A model generated the notes under the pieces. The model saw only the letters and a program-made list of their open reading frames with translations, had not been told where the DNA came from and did no database searches. A stretch of DNA of 64,000 nucleotides from Eumeta japonica (Eukaryota; Arthropoda; Insecta; Lepidoptera; Psychidae): the NCBI GenBank assembly GCA_005406025.1, contig BGZK01001228.1, positions 62,001 to 126,000 on the forward strand, given 5' to 3'. The position numbers and the translations under genes are program-made. Positions 12,398-24,770 of this stretch are shown piece after piece; position 1 is the first letter of the stretch, and each line of letters starts with the position of its first letter.

Positions 12398-14030
12398 ATA
12401 AGTATAAATCCAGATCAATTCTAATCAAGAGCACGCTTGCGGAGAGACAATTTTTGCTGCAGCATCTAAGCCCACATCGTGCAATAATTATAATTTAATT
12501 TTGTTTAATCTACCAAATACCACACACTCGCTGATCTGTCTTGTCATTGTGCCGTGTTGTTTTTGCCTTGAATTGAATAAATTATTGAATAATAACATTG
12601 TATGTATATATTTCGTTGATGCATTAATTGCTAAATTATAGTTATCGTCTAAATAATGCAGTGATTATGGCCAGCTGAACGCCAGTTTGTAGCGGGGGTG
12701 CGCCCAAAACTAGTATGGTTATGCTACCAAGAATTGCACGTAGTAAGTTTATTGTACTTTAACCCTACCGACGATCTAATGGAACTTGCTAGCAATAACT
12801 ACTCTAGGTGTTCTGTAATCTGTATGAAATTTCAATGAGATGCTGCAAGCCATTGAACACATCGGCCATTAAATATGGCAGGTCCGGAACCAGTATAAAG
12901 TTAAGGATGATTGCATTTTATTCGGCTATACTTAAATCTGTAAAATTTCAGATAAATCAAGTATCACTTACGCACTCACATATGAAACAAAACTCGAAAC
13001 AACGTTTGAAGTAATTGTAGAAAGTTTTACGGTACACTACATGGTTACACGAATTTTTCATTACCGTTTTCCATTATGCATCACTTTTCGCAAAATTTAT
13101 GAACGGAAAGCGTAAATCTTAAACGAGGCGACGCTCGCTTTGGGGAGGACATGAGGCATCGAGTGTTCACGGTGAAATGGCCAGGCGGGCGTCGTGATTG
13201 GAGCGAAAAACTCGTCAGCGAATATTCACCGTCGAGTGACGTGCAACGAACCGGCCTCTAGGGCCCTTCACGTTGTTGGCGAAACAACGCGTGGGGATTG
13301 GGGTTCGATTCTCGCCCCCTTCGAGAATTATTGGGTGGCCGACACTTGTCTGATGATAATGACGACAAAGGTCTAGGATTACGTTACTGAAAATGACGTA
13401 ATAGGACTTTGAACAATAATGCAGAGGTTGAAATAAGTATTGCAAACTGGACTAATGAAGAACTTTAATGGCACAGGAGAAAAATGTGCGCCCATAAATA
13501 TACGAATATTCCAAAATTAATTAATAACCTGGCGAATATATGGATAGACATTTAAGCATACTTTCAATATTGATCCTTTTTTATTTCTACTGTCCTAATT
13601 CAGAACTATTCCCAATTTTATTTTTATTACTTCCAGTTTTCTTAGATAAATATTTTATTATATATGCCTTAGACAAAGTCCATTATTACATGCAAAATAT
13701 ATTTATCCAATAATTTTGAAGAAAATATCAGCTACGATTGTTATTTTACCATAATTTTCAGTGATAGCTTTTACTTTTTACACCAAATTACGTCTGCGAT
13801 TGATTTTTCATAAATGGTGTCTAAAACGTACAGACCACCAGTTGGTCGATAGATGGCGGCTCAAGCATGTGGAGCTCAAAGTTGCACTAAACTAACAAAA
13901 ATGTTAAAACTGTTACGCGCTGCTAAATATGGCTTACAGTGCCTCACAGATAAGGTGATCCTGCGTTCTGGACCGGCAAATTCATATGCTAATATATGCT
14001 GATGCAGACATTAACTTGGAATTAAACTAT
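12398..14030. other. Unassigned, with a GC-rich patch at 13,090-13,380
   Basis: The patch 13,090-13,380 has frames open for about 60-76 codons on both strands and a GGTTCGATTC word at about 13,303-13,318 resembling a pol III B box. No tRNA fold, acceptor stem or A box can be built around it. The remainder is AT-rich. Confidence 0.35.
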
Positions 14031-14034
14031 AAGT

Positions 14035-14706
14035 TAGTCAGTCCGTTTTGACGGGCAACTGTGGAACCCTACATGGGCAGTGTAAGGTTTCGTAGTTGCC
14101 CGTCAGAATATGCGGACTTACAAGGGAGCTTTTTGTTTGATATGAATATATTAATTGAGTTGACAATTTAAAAGCTAACAAACTACACCAAAGTAATTTT
14201 CAATGAAATTTGTACGAAATGTTGCTTTTTACTTATCCGAGTAAATTTTATAAGTTGGCCTACTATTAATCATGAACCTGTAAAGCATGCTTATCTGTGA
14301 TAGTTTTCTTTTTAACATCGTTATTCCACGAATAAACATTTAGCTGGCCGAGGGGGCACACTTGTCTTTAACGAAAATTAACAATTTTAAGCTTAATATT
14401 TCGCAAACACATACGTGAATTGAAATATGGTTTTCACATACCCGCAATATTTTTGAACAACCTATCTAACAACATCCCACATCATGAGATAGAAGAGAAA
14501 AAAAATTCATTCCTATTTTACGGGTTGAAGAGGTACCTTGAAAAATTTTTTCAAGGTTTCATTTCTGCATTTTGTCGGCGTAACGATATATATACCCATA
14601 GCGAATTGCGGTTATTTAGTATTGAGAATCTCTGAGTTCAGCCGCGGCCAGTGAAATAGCTAAATAATAGACGGAACTACAAGGGTTCCTTGTTGATTAC
14701 GAAAGA
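14035..14706 (+). mobile_element. Long lepidopteran-type interspersed repeat, copy A
   Basis: Starts around 'cagtgtaaggtttcgtagttg' and ends at 'aactacaagggttccttgttgattacg'. Shared blocks with copy B at 26,262-26,986 run in the same order: the head, 'aattttcaatg.aatttg.acgaaa', 'tagttttctttttaac', 'gatagaagagaaaaaaaatt' and the tail. The 'aactataagggttcc...ctacggaaccc' tail is very common in moth and butterfly genomes. No coding sequence is present. Its first 76 bp form an inverted repeat. Confidence 0.65.
14041..14116. repeat. Inverted repeat at the head of interspersed repeat copy A
   Basis: GACGGGCAACT at 14,051-14,061 pairs with AGTTGCCCGTC further on, and the outer GTCCG pairs with CGGAC. 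Copy B at 26.27 kb lacks the left arm, so the left arm looks like an inverted duplication specific to this copy. Confidence 0.55.
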
Positions 14707-14711
14707 CTAAC

Positions 14712-14766
14712 AATAGTGGTGGTTGCCCCATCGTTAAGAGCATCGCCTTTGAATCTGACAATACTT
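14712..14766 (+). mobile_element. tRNA-like SINE head
   Basis: GGTGGTTGCCCCATCGTTAA followed by GAGCATCGCCTTTGAATCTGA resembles the 5' tRNA-derived part of insect SINEs (A-box region 'TTAAGAGC..CGCC'). The B-box half is degraded. Other candidates are at 35,785 and 53,690. Confidence 0.4.
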
Positions 14767-15500
14767 AAACTTAAACATATATGAACACTAGAAATACGTC
14801 ATAATATTAAAAAAGACGTTTTGGCACTTCATTAGTCGTTTGAGACGTAGTTTTCCCTAGAGAAGATCAAGATTATTTTTCATTCTTGAGCATTCTCTTA
14901 TTGAAAATTGCGTTCAGTCCTGACCAAAGGTAAATTAACCATTGAATTTGTATCTAATATTAAATGAAATCAGTCGCTCCGTGTCTTAGAGAGCATGTTA
15001 AGCCTGTTTCCGTCGTTGTCATCGTAGTGGTGACGACGGGCGTTAGCAGCCCCCTAGGCCTTTTTGATTCAAGCCCTTCGATATGAAATAAAAGGTAGGA
15101 GAGCACGCCAACCATATGCGTGCATATTGGGCGACCTGCAACCGTATGTGCGGAACCAGGGAAACACTTCTGAAAAGAGCTATCGCATCTCCGTAGAGAC
15201 CACGAGCACCTTTGAAAAGAGCTACATAATCGACCGTCACACGGCACACGTCATCGCCACGCCACAGCATGCTTCGCGTGCCTACCCGCCTACGAGGCAC
15301 ACGCACTTCCTTCTTACGGTTACTAGGAGTTTTACTGAAAACAATCTAGCGCCCTTTTTCGGCATACGCATCGACATTTTAGGGTGAGGCACATCCCTAT
15401 TAAAATTTACCCGTGGCCGTTGAGCTGAGGCAGCGCTCGGTTATCGGTGGGCGGACACGCGCCGGCACTCGCCCTCGCCGACGTTAATGATAAATTGCAA
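14767..15500. other. GC-rich segment, possibly repeat-derived
   Basis: The part near 14,970-15,065 contains 'gagagcatgttaagcc' and 'gggcgttagcagccccctaggcc', words that recur in lepidopteran repeats. Across 15,060-15,390 overlapping frames are open for 87-107 codons on both strands without resemblance to any family. At 15,420-15,490 a CpG-rich stretch precedes the return to AT-rich DNA. I make no gene call. Confidence 0.35.
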
Positions 15501-16189
15501 TACAAATAAACTGTAACGTCACTCTCGTGAAAATGTGTGGGGATCAAAAAACAACAGCTAAAAAACCGTCAGACTGGCGCAGGTAGGGTTCTTCAACTTT
15601 CTAAATACAATATTTGAGAAACTATCTCTTTTTAAGTTGTTAGCATATTTAAATGTTAAATCTAAAACTTATTGCTTTTACGTGTTATTATGATGAATTA
15701 ACTAATATATCTAAATATATTAGACTTAAGTTAGCCCTCTCTTATTAAGAAGGGCAATCGAGCTTAACTTGTCATCCTTCGATTTTCCGTGGGAATATGA
15801 TAATAACGTTGTTATCTGTTCATTTCAAACAATAAATATTTATATAAAGTAATATACATATACTACAGAATATATAAAATTTACCTACTGCCTAGTCTCA
15901 TGTTTTTTATGTAAGTTTGCGATAGGAATTGAATGTGAGATCAAGAATGAGCATTGGTCTCAGTTTAAATTTATATATAAAAGAATTCAACTTCCATATA
16001 TTTGCCTCCATTAAAGTTAAAAAATAGTCCATAGAATGATTTAAAATATTGACAAAACATTGATTTTTTTATAACTACTAGGGAACAAATCCCCGACTTC
16101 GTCTGTATATTTGTAACAATGAACGGAATTACTACCATTGATTCTAAAGATTAAGATAACTACACATATTTCACTTTTATACCGCCCCG
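15501..16189. other. AT-rich sequence, nothing recognised
   Basis: No frame, tRNA-like box or transposon motif was seen on either strand. Confidence 0.6.
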
Positions 16190-16350
16190 CCTTTACACAG
16201 ATCGGAATCGTAATTGATAACGTTATCAAAATTGAAAGCGAGACGGGAAAAAAGTCGAGAGCCGGGATCGGGACCGAAATTGAGAACGGAATTGAGATGT
16301 AAATCAGGAACAATACGAGACTAGAATTAAAAGCGGGGACGACATTGGGA
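16190..16350 (-). repeat. Degenerate 6-bp-period repeat, locus D
   Basis: A tract of loosely repeated six-base words such as GAGAAC, GGAATT, GGGATC and GGACCG, the complement of the 'GATTCC / TCTCGA / GTCCCG' pattern seen at 43.8, 44.5, 48.5 and 56.6 kb. The repetition makes artificial open frames rich in Ser, Ile, Pro and Leu. It is a decayed tandem repeat and not a gene. Confidence 0.6.
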
Positions 16351-19300
16351 TTGACCACAAGATCGAATAATAAAAAAGTTGAAGCGACACATTATATATA
16401 TATATACAATAACGAAAGTCGTGGTCATAAAGTAAAGAATTAGTACTATGTGGTTCGCAAAGCGTCAAATTATGAATAATGAAAGCAAATGAATCGACAC
16501 AAGTACTCATAGATTTGTTTTTAATCTGTTCTTTTTTTATTTATATATCTTTTATCACTTTTGTAACTTTTATGAAATGATAAATTAATAAAGAGGACAT
16601 TTACATCATAATATTACATATTAAATTTTCGAATAGTGAACGTTTGGTTGATTTATTTTCCAATATCGTCAGACAATTCTTGAGGTTAGCATCTTTGTTA
16701 AAGTTCAAGTAACTTTAAGATATCTAGTTTCCCGATATTACCTCATCAATTGAAATTTAACACGGACGAGACACATTATTTTAATTTTCTGAAATGTCTT
16801 TGCAAAGAATATAATGTATTAGACACGACGATTCGTCTTCGATTCTCAATAAAATCGCGACCATTATTCCTGAAATGATACGTTATCTGGCGCAGGCACG
16901 AAGACATCTCAAATATCTCGCATAAAAAACGGCGTTTTATTGCCCTTTTCCACGGAAAGCCGTAAAAAAATGCCACGTGTAGGATTTTCATGTTCCAACT
17001 GCTACTCCGTCGCTACCGCGCCCGCTGACGACGCGAAGGTTAACGAGCGCGCGGCCGCACCCCTAGCGGGCACATATGAAAACACAATTAAACGCCAGAA
17101 TCGGGTGCCTACGCATATTCCGTTTATTTTCAATCAGTCGGTGTTTTGATGTCGGATATCATACAAATTATATAATTATCCTATGAAAGTGTTATTAGCC
17201 TCATCACATAAGATGCTCTTTTGCGCGGCTTCGTAGCCAAAATTTCTAAATACGTATAACTCAGTAACGGAAGGTCTATATACTTTTGTGAGAGCTTAAC
17301 TTATGTTCTAGCTTAATATTAAAAATTAAAAGAAATTTAGAAACAATTACATTAAGTATAAACAAAAGTAAATAGTACGTTACCACGCCAATGTATTTGT
17401 ATATCAATCAGTAAATTTGTTTAACTTAAGTCCTATAAACTAAATTTGGATTACATTCTGATGTTTCGATTGAATAGAATTTTTTTAAACATATGTATGT
17501 GAAAAGGAGTATGCGTATTTTTATAAAAAGACAGATTACCTCTAAAAGTTTTTCGCAAAAAGACATGCATATAATATTCTCTTCGTTTTTCTTAAACTGG
17601 TTATAATGAGATAATATCATAATTAAATTTAAATTCAAAATGTGTAATGAAATGAATAATACTATTGTATTGCCAACCCTCCGCACGAATTTTTTAGACT
17701 GATTATCACGTGACAAGCTTTTTAAAATCCACTACCACATACATAAATATGCTTATCATGTTTAACACTGTCACTATCTACGCAATGTATGTAAAAAATA
17801 GGCATGCGAAACATTGCTGTACAATGATTGACATTCCGAAAAATAAATCAGCTTTCTATAACCGTACGAGCCATAAATGCACGGTCACACCTAAACACAT
17901 CTGTCGAATGTCATTACTCTGTCAATTTTGTCAGAGTCACTTTGTTAAGGTCGTGTCAAATATTTCCTGTTCTTTTTGGCGTGAAGAAGACAGTGCTAAT
18001 TGTCCGAAATCTTATTGTAATAATTATATTTTATTTATTGAGGAAGATGCGTATACATTTTTTTACATTGTTGTTCTCTCCCATTCAACTACATGCAGCC
18101 CACTACAATACAATGTAATTAACAAGGCTCTGTCTGTCTATTTTTTACGTCTATAGTCAAATCATTATTCTAGGTATTGTATTTAGTAATACGTGTGTTA
18201 CAGTGTTAAAAATTATTCTTAACAAAACTTTTTTTTTACGTAATTGTATTAAAATAATTGAAAAACGTTAATCGAAATCATTCTATATGAATACCATAAT
18301 CCGTTCCGAAGGAATATTCTAAAAGCTCTCAGCGTTTTCATTTAAATTGTAGACCGCACGATGAAAGCCCTTCGGGCCGTGCGTCGTGCGCCAGCCCCAG
18401 CCTAGAGTCACTCCAGTCCTCTCAATGTGAAAGGAGGAGGACCGTCGTCCCGAGTATGAAAACGCTTTATGTTTTTGGTTTTCTACAATGGACGTACTGG
18501 AGCGCGCCATTTTGTTTAGTTCGTTTTCAAAGTATAATCAGAGGATTTTTTTTTAGCAGTAGGAGAATATTTTGTTAGATATTTTGCAAGTACATTGTAA
18601 GGTACGTTATAATTCTAATATGATGTTAATTTAATTTGGAATAATTTATGTGAAGAATGCTTACGGCGGACTATCGTTATTTGCCTAAAGATTCTAGGAA
18701 CGACGATACAATTAAGGAATATTGTTTTCAAAGACACTTAATAGTGAATTCCGAGCATTGCCTTGAAAATTAAAATTTCTTTGTTTTAGTAGATTTTACA
18801 GTAAATAATAATTATTATGATGACAGACTATAATCTAAACAACAAAACATTCAAGTTAAACTGTAATATATTTGTATATAAAATCTTTGAGGAATATCAT
18901 CAAAAATTTCAGCGAAGGTTTGATCGTCATTAGCCATGCTCGATGATGATATGATATATACCTATCATTGTAGATTGAACTAATTATATTCTGATTTATA
19001 TTTAAACAAAATTTACTATATACCTATCTAAAAAAAAAAAAAACTACAGTATCGTTGAGTACGCATACAAATTCATCAGCTATTATGCCATGACTTCTCC
19101 ATCTCTACTGAACCTGTTTTATATACCATAGAATCACTTTTAAAACTAGATCGTGTTTGAGAACCAGATCGGTAAGCAGATTTTATTTTTGGGTACTTAA
19201 ACCCAGTTATTGATAAAAACCTAGATATCCTAAAATAACTATTAACGCTGAAGGGGACGTTTCAATTACGACAGGGTTCTTCGTCATCATCATCGCTCAA

Positions 19301-19439
19301 CCTTCAGCCAGTCGCAATGACTGAAAGGGAGAAGTCCCGATAGACTACAGGGAGCGTATTTATGAAGGGATTGCAGGTTCTAGTCTGGATGAGAAGTGAC
19401 GAGAACGTAGAGCCGGCCGGTATTCATGTAACATTTAGT
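16351..19439. other. Unassigned; GC patch at 16,930-17,080
   Basis: The patch 16,930-17,080 is CpG-rich and surrounded by TTTATTGCC-like words. The longest open frame, 148 codons on the plus strand at 17,710-18,156, is Cys- and Tyr-rich and low in complexity, overlaps another open frame at 17,828-18,118, and resembles no family I know. I treat it as chance. Confidence 0.4.
18355..18390. repeat. Compact GC-rich nested palindrome
   Basis: CGCACGA (18,355-18,361) pairs with TCGTGCG (18,384-18,390), and within it GCCC-TTC-GGGC forms a second stem. The surrounding 18,340-18,440 is GC-rich in otherwise AT-rich DNA. Confidence 0.6.
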
Positions 19440-19444
19440 CAGAA

Positions 19445-20420
19445 ACTGGACTCAATTTCAGAATAGGTAATAGATACCATAATGTGTCAATAAGTATAGT
19501 GGAAAAAGGCAAATTTCTTTCGTTTGTCTTCCATTCTTCGTTTTCTTCGCTCGGTTCATAGCTTTCAAGATAGGTTTCGGGAGTTTGTAAAGTCCATCAA
19601 CAACCTTTTTAATTTCAATTTTGTTCTGAGCTAATGTAGCCCATTCTTCTTGGTTCCTGTTATGATAAATTGAGTCTTGTCGAAGCGATTCTCCCCATGT
19701 ATAAATAGGGCATCCAACTTTTCTCTTTATTGTAGTATAACTTAGAGCAGAACTAAGCATGTGGGGTTAATCTATTCTCAAAAGATGGCCGTAGTAGCAT
19801 ATTTTTCTGATCTTGATAATTTTGGTGATCGTTTTTCCTTCTAGGATTTCTTGTGTTTTCAGTTTCTTACCGCTTGTAGCATGTTTTTCAGAATTTCTCC
19901 GTCGCACTGTCTTAGTCTTGTTCTATTTGATTTACTTAGTGCTATTACATTCAAACCGTATGTTATGGAGGGAGAGACCACCATTTTCTAAATCAACTTA
20001 GCGATTTTCCAGTGCATTTTGGTCTTCTTGATGAAAGTAATTAGACCTTTAGCATTACGGATTGCTTGCTTGCGTCTTGCTTTTATTGTATTCCTCGACC
20101 TTAGCTCTGATGTCGTATACACACCCATTTATTTAATTGAATCCTCAGTAGTTATGATGACTCCATTTATTTCCTTATTCCATTTCCATTATCCATTTAT
20201 TCACTTATATTGAGAGTTTTTCTAAGTTCTTCATTGTATTGTTAAAAACTGGGGTGCTATATGGGGTGCTTGTAATAATAATGTCGTCTGCGAGTAATAT
20301 AAGGGAGAGATTAATGTCTACATTCCGGTCCAGCCTTATCGCAACGACTAAAGTTTTAATTACGAAGAGATCTTATAAAGAAATCGTAGTGAGCCTGTAA
20401 AGAATTACAATCCTGTCTGG
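19445..20420 (-). mobile_element. RTE-like LINE fragment: RT active site to C-terminus, decayed
   Basis: On the minus strand, near 20,280-20,305, the sequence reads LSLILLADDIIITST, the LADD form of the RT catalytic box (metal-binding DD), followed by NNTMKNLEKLSI as in the segment after the catalytic box in LINE RTs. Towards lower coordinates ITKIIKIRKICYYGHLLRID corresponds to the 'R.RWFGH..RM' block. The frame at 19,458-19,760 then gives KVGCPIYTWGESLRQD and LAQNKIEIKKVVDGLY, matching the GRP...TW......D / A.DR..WR..V..L. ending of such proteins. Several stops and frameshifts separate the blocks, and the 5' part is missing. It encodes no working protein. Confidence 0.75.
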
Positions 20421-21313
20421 TGCGTGGTCAGTATCCTAACCCACTTTGTGCGAAGGCCACAATATCGACCTCCTGGCTCGAACCGATGTGTAATATCAGC
20501 ACTAGGTCACATTTTCCAAAAATGTTAAGACACGAAAAAAAGTTAAAATCAAACATTAATTAGTTCTGTATAACCACAGTAAGTACCATGAATCCTTTGA
20601 AAAGTTCAGGATCAATTGTAACGTTACGAAACAAAATAGTATCAAAGTTAAATTAAAATTGTCAAAGTTTTAATCACGACGTCCTCAACAGCTGTCGCGG
20701 CGACGTGACACGCAGCCCGAGCACAAATATACAACCTTTTGTAGGACCAAACTTAAGCTCAACTTAGTATGAAATAAGTATACACACTTAAAAGCTTTTG
20801 ACAGGAGGAAGTGGCTGAGCTTTTGTTATTTCTTGTATGTTATTTTAAAAAATTTCTCAGTTTTTATTTACATAATAAAATAATTTTGTGCTTACTAGAC
20901 ACTTCGGTTAATATGAATTGGTTATAAAAATAAATTGGTAAATCATTAGAGTGTATATAAAGAACATAAATCAAAGAGAATAAAACTAAGATGATTGCTT
21001 TTACAACAAATTGTGTAAATAAAAGGAGTAAGTAAGTGCCTTTTATTACCTCTAATGTTCTAATTGGAAATTAAAAGAGAAATCATAGTAATTTTTTTTC
21101 AATTAATCCAAATGTCAAAATTGAAGAACCGACCAAGCGCGACTAGGACTCCCGTGAGAGGAATCTGCCCTACAAATGATCACATTAGTTCTTGATAAAA
21201 TTGAGCAACAAATGTTATAGACATTTTCTCTTCTGTAAGTAAAGCCCTATATGTATTTCATATTTTAACGACTTGCATTTTTTTCAATATATATACATAT
21301 ATATATACTTAGA
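20421..21313. other. AT-rich sequence, nothing recognised
   Basis: A small GC-rich island, CAGCTGTCGCGGCGACGTGA, at about 20,690-20,710 contains a CGCGGCG core. A TA microsatellite lies at about 21,289-21,307. No frame of interest. Confidence 0.5.
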
Positions 21314-21384
21314 CAATATACTTAGTGGGTTATATTTAAAAGATATATTTTCTGTCTTTTAAATATAACCCACTAAGTATATTG
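21314..21384. repeat. Perfect 30-bp hairpin
   Basis: The arms 21,314-21,343 and 21,355-21,384 are exact reverse complements (arm starts CAATATACTTAGTGGGTT) around an 11-nt loop. It is flanked on the left by a TA microsatellite. The length and perfection suggest a young fold-back or MITE-like insertion or an inverted duplication. Confidence 0.85.
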
Positions 21385-21759
21385 CTTTTTTTTAAATTAA
21401 AATGTGTCTTAAGCACGTACAAGTTGTTTAAGATCCAATATTTTTTGCTATACTTAAGGCGAACATAGCTTTGAAAAATATCGAAAACTATTATATTTCT
21501 CGGAATTCGTCAAAATTGTGGACTTTAAATAATATGATGTAACCAGACAAGTCATGGACACATTGCATTTTGTGCCGAAACTGTTTGTATCTGAAGCAAA
21601 AATCCAATGGACAAAGAAAGGCGATCGGACTTAAAACGCTGATTATGTAGGACACACTTAAATCTTTTAGAGTTCGCCATTTAGAAACTGTAAAATGATA
21701 AAACATATTTAGATTTAAAAAATGAAACTGTTTACCAATTTTATTATATTAGAAGATAA
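21385..21759. other. AT-rich sequence before mariner copy A
   Basis: It could include the missing 5' part of the transposon, but no transposase motif is readable. Confidence 0.4.
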
Positions 21760-22310
21760 AAAAACAGTAACTGTAGACTGGTGGACTAACATTATTTGCC
21801 TCTTGTTTTCTAAAAAGTTCTGGAAAAACTAACTCAAAATAGAATTCTACTTCGTCATGACAACCCATCAACACATACCGCTAGACAAACAACTAACAAT
21901 TTGGGGATTTTAGCTATAGAAATACTGGTTCACCCGCTCTTTACAATCTCGACCTCGCATCATGGGATTTTTATTTATTTCCTAAAATAAAAGAAAAACT
22001 TCAAGGAAAGTAGTTTACGGTCGCCGAAGAAGTAGTGGCTTCATATGAAAAGGCCGTCAAAACGATTTCAAAATTCATTGTTTCTCTCAGTGGTTCCATC
22101 GAATACAGCGATGAATTGATGTCAACAGAAAGTATTTTGAAAAGAATAACAATAAATTTTGAAAAAAATAACATTATAAATAACTTACTAGTTTGCTCAG
22201 TTTTTAATTCGCTAAGGACTTTCAGTTTAACCCACGTATTTAGCGGGAATCTCAAAACCACCATTGCTATTATTATATTTGAGTGGTAAATATTAATAGG
22301 ATTAATTCTT
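21760..22310 (+). mobile_element. mariner element 3' half, copy A
   Basis: Reading across frames on the plus strand gives KTVTVDWWTNIICLL near 21,765, then near 21,930-21,980 YNLDLASWDFYLFPKIKEKL, then AEEVVASYEKAVKT near 22,025-22,065. These match the mariner order 'KTVTA.WY...L', 'YSPDLAP.DF.LFP.IK..L' and 'AE.A...YE..'. The third catalytic Asp of DD34D (in ..WDFY..) is preserved, but the frames are broken. The 5' half and both ends are not recognisable. Copy B, the same family on the opposite strand, lies at 41.55-42.83 kb. Confidence 0.8.
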
Positions 22311-24725
22311 AAAATCGAAACAAACGGTCTTATATCTTAACTTACCTTACGCTTAAAAACCCTCTGAGGGCATATAGGAATCTAAATGCTCTGAAAAACT
22401 ATATCTCATGAAATATGAAGCTAATAAAATGAAAAATACTGAAGTGGATTTATAAGAGATAGTGAATTACCGGATCCTAAATCAATTAATCAAAAGAAAT
22501 TAAAGGACTTAGTTACTAAATTTGTTAAAAGCAACTTTTACATCTCTTTAAAAGAAAATAATTTACTTGCACCTGATTCTAGAATTACTTCTTTCGGATC
22601 CGAAAAAAAAGATTTTTTATCATATTCTTTGAGAGACAATAATTAGTTTTTAATAATGATAGCAGAACTAATTTGTAGAATAATAAATTTGATCAAAATT
22701 GATCTGCCGCTTCGTCCCAATACCGCCATCTATCAGGGCTTGCCGGTATGTTATGATCGACAGTGATAAATGAACAAACGGCAAACACGCCAGTATTACC
22801 AACAGATAATATTACTAACTTAATTCAACTTATATATCAATTCATTTATTGAATTTCATTTTTATATAATCTTATTTTACAGGTAGGCATATATCTCACA
22901 TTAGACTGAATCGCTTTATAAAATAATAAATGCATCGGCGGTCACCATTGAGTACTCGAAGTTAGGTTTTTCTTTAAAATACCACCAATTTTCTTTACAT
23001 AAGATTTTTATGGCGCCTCGTGCAAACGCTTCCGAGCAAAGAGCAGAGAGATTTTTTAATTCCCTTAAATAGAATTAGGATTCGTTGCTGGGACGGTCTA
23101 AACATGAAAACGGCATTTTTTTTAAATTTGAAATAAGACCGTGGATACAAACAAAAAAGATGTCCTAACCCTTCACAACCATAAATCCGCTAAGCGTACA
23201 AGATGCTCGATCTCGGACACACGAGCGTGCCCAACACGAGCCCTCCGAATCTGCAAGTATAATATTTTTCTCTATTGATCCCCGCACGACCCGCGCGCGT
23301 GCCGCCCCCCCAAGCCCGCGATTTATGCCGGCGTCGACGCCGTACGCGACTGGCCGGAAATAAAACTTTTGTAATATAATACTTACCGTGTCGGAAAAGA
23401 GGATACTCTTCCATATTTATGATATTCGGGCCCTCATTTTATGATTGGTCCGTCTGTATTGAAAACTGAAATTCGATACATGAAATTTTTGTTATGCAAA
23501 TATAATACATATTTACCATGGTGCGACACAGTCTGCCACATGCAACGTGCATTGAAATTCATTTTCCGTTATTGATTGCATACCAATGTTTGTGGATGCC
23601 TCTTAAAAAAATAATAAAATTAGATTTATGATGTAGGCTTCGAGGTGTAAAATCCAATTATTTAAATAATAGGACTCCCGCCCTAAACCTACCGTACAGC
23701 GCGTAGAATAAGTTCTAATTCTAATCCTTGGTAATCAGTTCTGAACCTCATTTAAGATTGTAGCGGGCTTCTTGTTCAGCGTCTCAACTTTTAAAAAACA
23801 TCATCATCACATTCCCTTCAACTCTTCAGATATTGTACCTTCGAGTAGGATGGAATCAAAACAAATATCTTCAAATAGACCATCATTGTCGGCTCTCTGT
23901 TCGTCATCAGAATGTCTGATGGAAAATAGAAAGCCGGCTGATCTTATACTGATCCCTTATTTTTTGGCGTAGTATTCCTCTTCATTTCATTGGATAATAG
24001 ATTATTGTAAATGGTTTTTGTATATTCAAAAATTACCGTTAAATTGATAGGGACATTGAAATGCACAACTTTTCAACAAAAATGGTCCTTTTCAGTCATA
24101 AGTGAATATTTTATCCGAAAAAATATTTATGACGTCTCCAAAAATATTCAAGTGCCTATTGAATACACGACAATTGTGTTGTATGTATGCGTATGAAAAA
24201 ATTCTTTATTACACAGAGTGCATTCAATATAACGACGACAATATGACGCCCAAAATTATTTTTAAGATTTTATTTCATGACTTTATAAGCACTATAAATT
24301 TCTAGAAGCATACTAGTTTTGACATTTAACATAGTAATATGTAACATAATTAGAAAGTAAAACGGCCATGATATACAGACGGATAAAATGACATAGCAAA
24401 AGTACGAGGATTCCTCGGATGATGGTTTGACTATTATCTTTAAAAAGCAAGTGAATCTCCTATCGATTATATATTCTATTTGCGTATTTTTTTTTATGCT
24501 CAGAAATAGGAGAAGTACAGAAAGAACATTTTTATTAGTTCCAAATAAAAAATATTTTATTACTAAATAAGTATTTACAAATGCTACATTATCGTTTTCC
24601 ATAGTATCAGTACTAAACTATAGGTTTATCAGTTTATAGACAGACTCGTGGACCGTATGTATATGATGTAACGCGTAACGGCTTACGTAACCATAAAGAT
24701 TATTTTTCTTTTCTGCTTATCCCCA
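22311..24725. other. Unassigned, with a GC-rich island at 23,195-23,360
   Basis: The island is CpG-rich and ends abruptly. Frames across it are short (74 codons, Arg-rich) and resemble nothing. The rest is AT-rich with poly-A and poly-T runs. Confidence 0.45.
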
Positions 24726-24770
24726 AAAGAAGTTTCACTGAAATTATATTAATTTCAGTGAAACTTCTTT
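24726..24770. repeat. Perfect hairpin, 21-bp stem, 3-nt loop
   Basis: Arms 24,726-24,746 and 24,750-24,770 are exact complements around TAT. The outer part contains AAGAAGTTTCACT, sharing the GAAGTTTCACT core with the inverted motif at 2121/3031 and 34,592/35,034. Confidence 0.85.

Noticed and set aside
13303..13320. B-box-like GGTTCGATTC suggesting a tRNA gene
   Set aside because: No A box at the right spacing and no acceptor stem or cloverleaf can be drawn.
15043..15387. Overlapping 87-107 codon frames on both strands
   Set aside because: GC-rich sequence lowers stop density; neighbouring words look like lepidopteran repeat sequence; no domain seen.
16041..16358. Ser/Ile/Pro-rich frame that looks like a repetitive membrane protein
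   Set aside because: It is the translation of the degenerate 6-bp-period repeat; similar frames occur at the other loci of that repeat.
17710..18156. 148-codon open frame, plus strand, Cys/Tyr-rich
   Set aside because: No family resemblance, AT-driven composition, a second frame open over the same bases, and no splice or promoter context.
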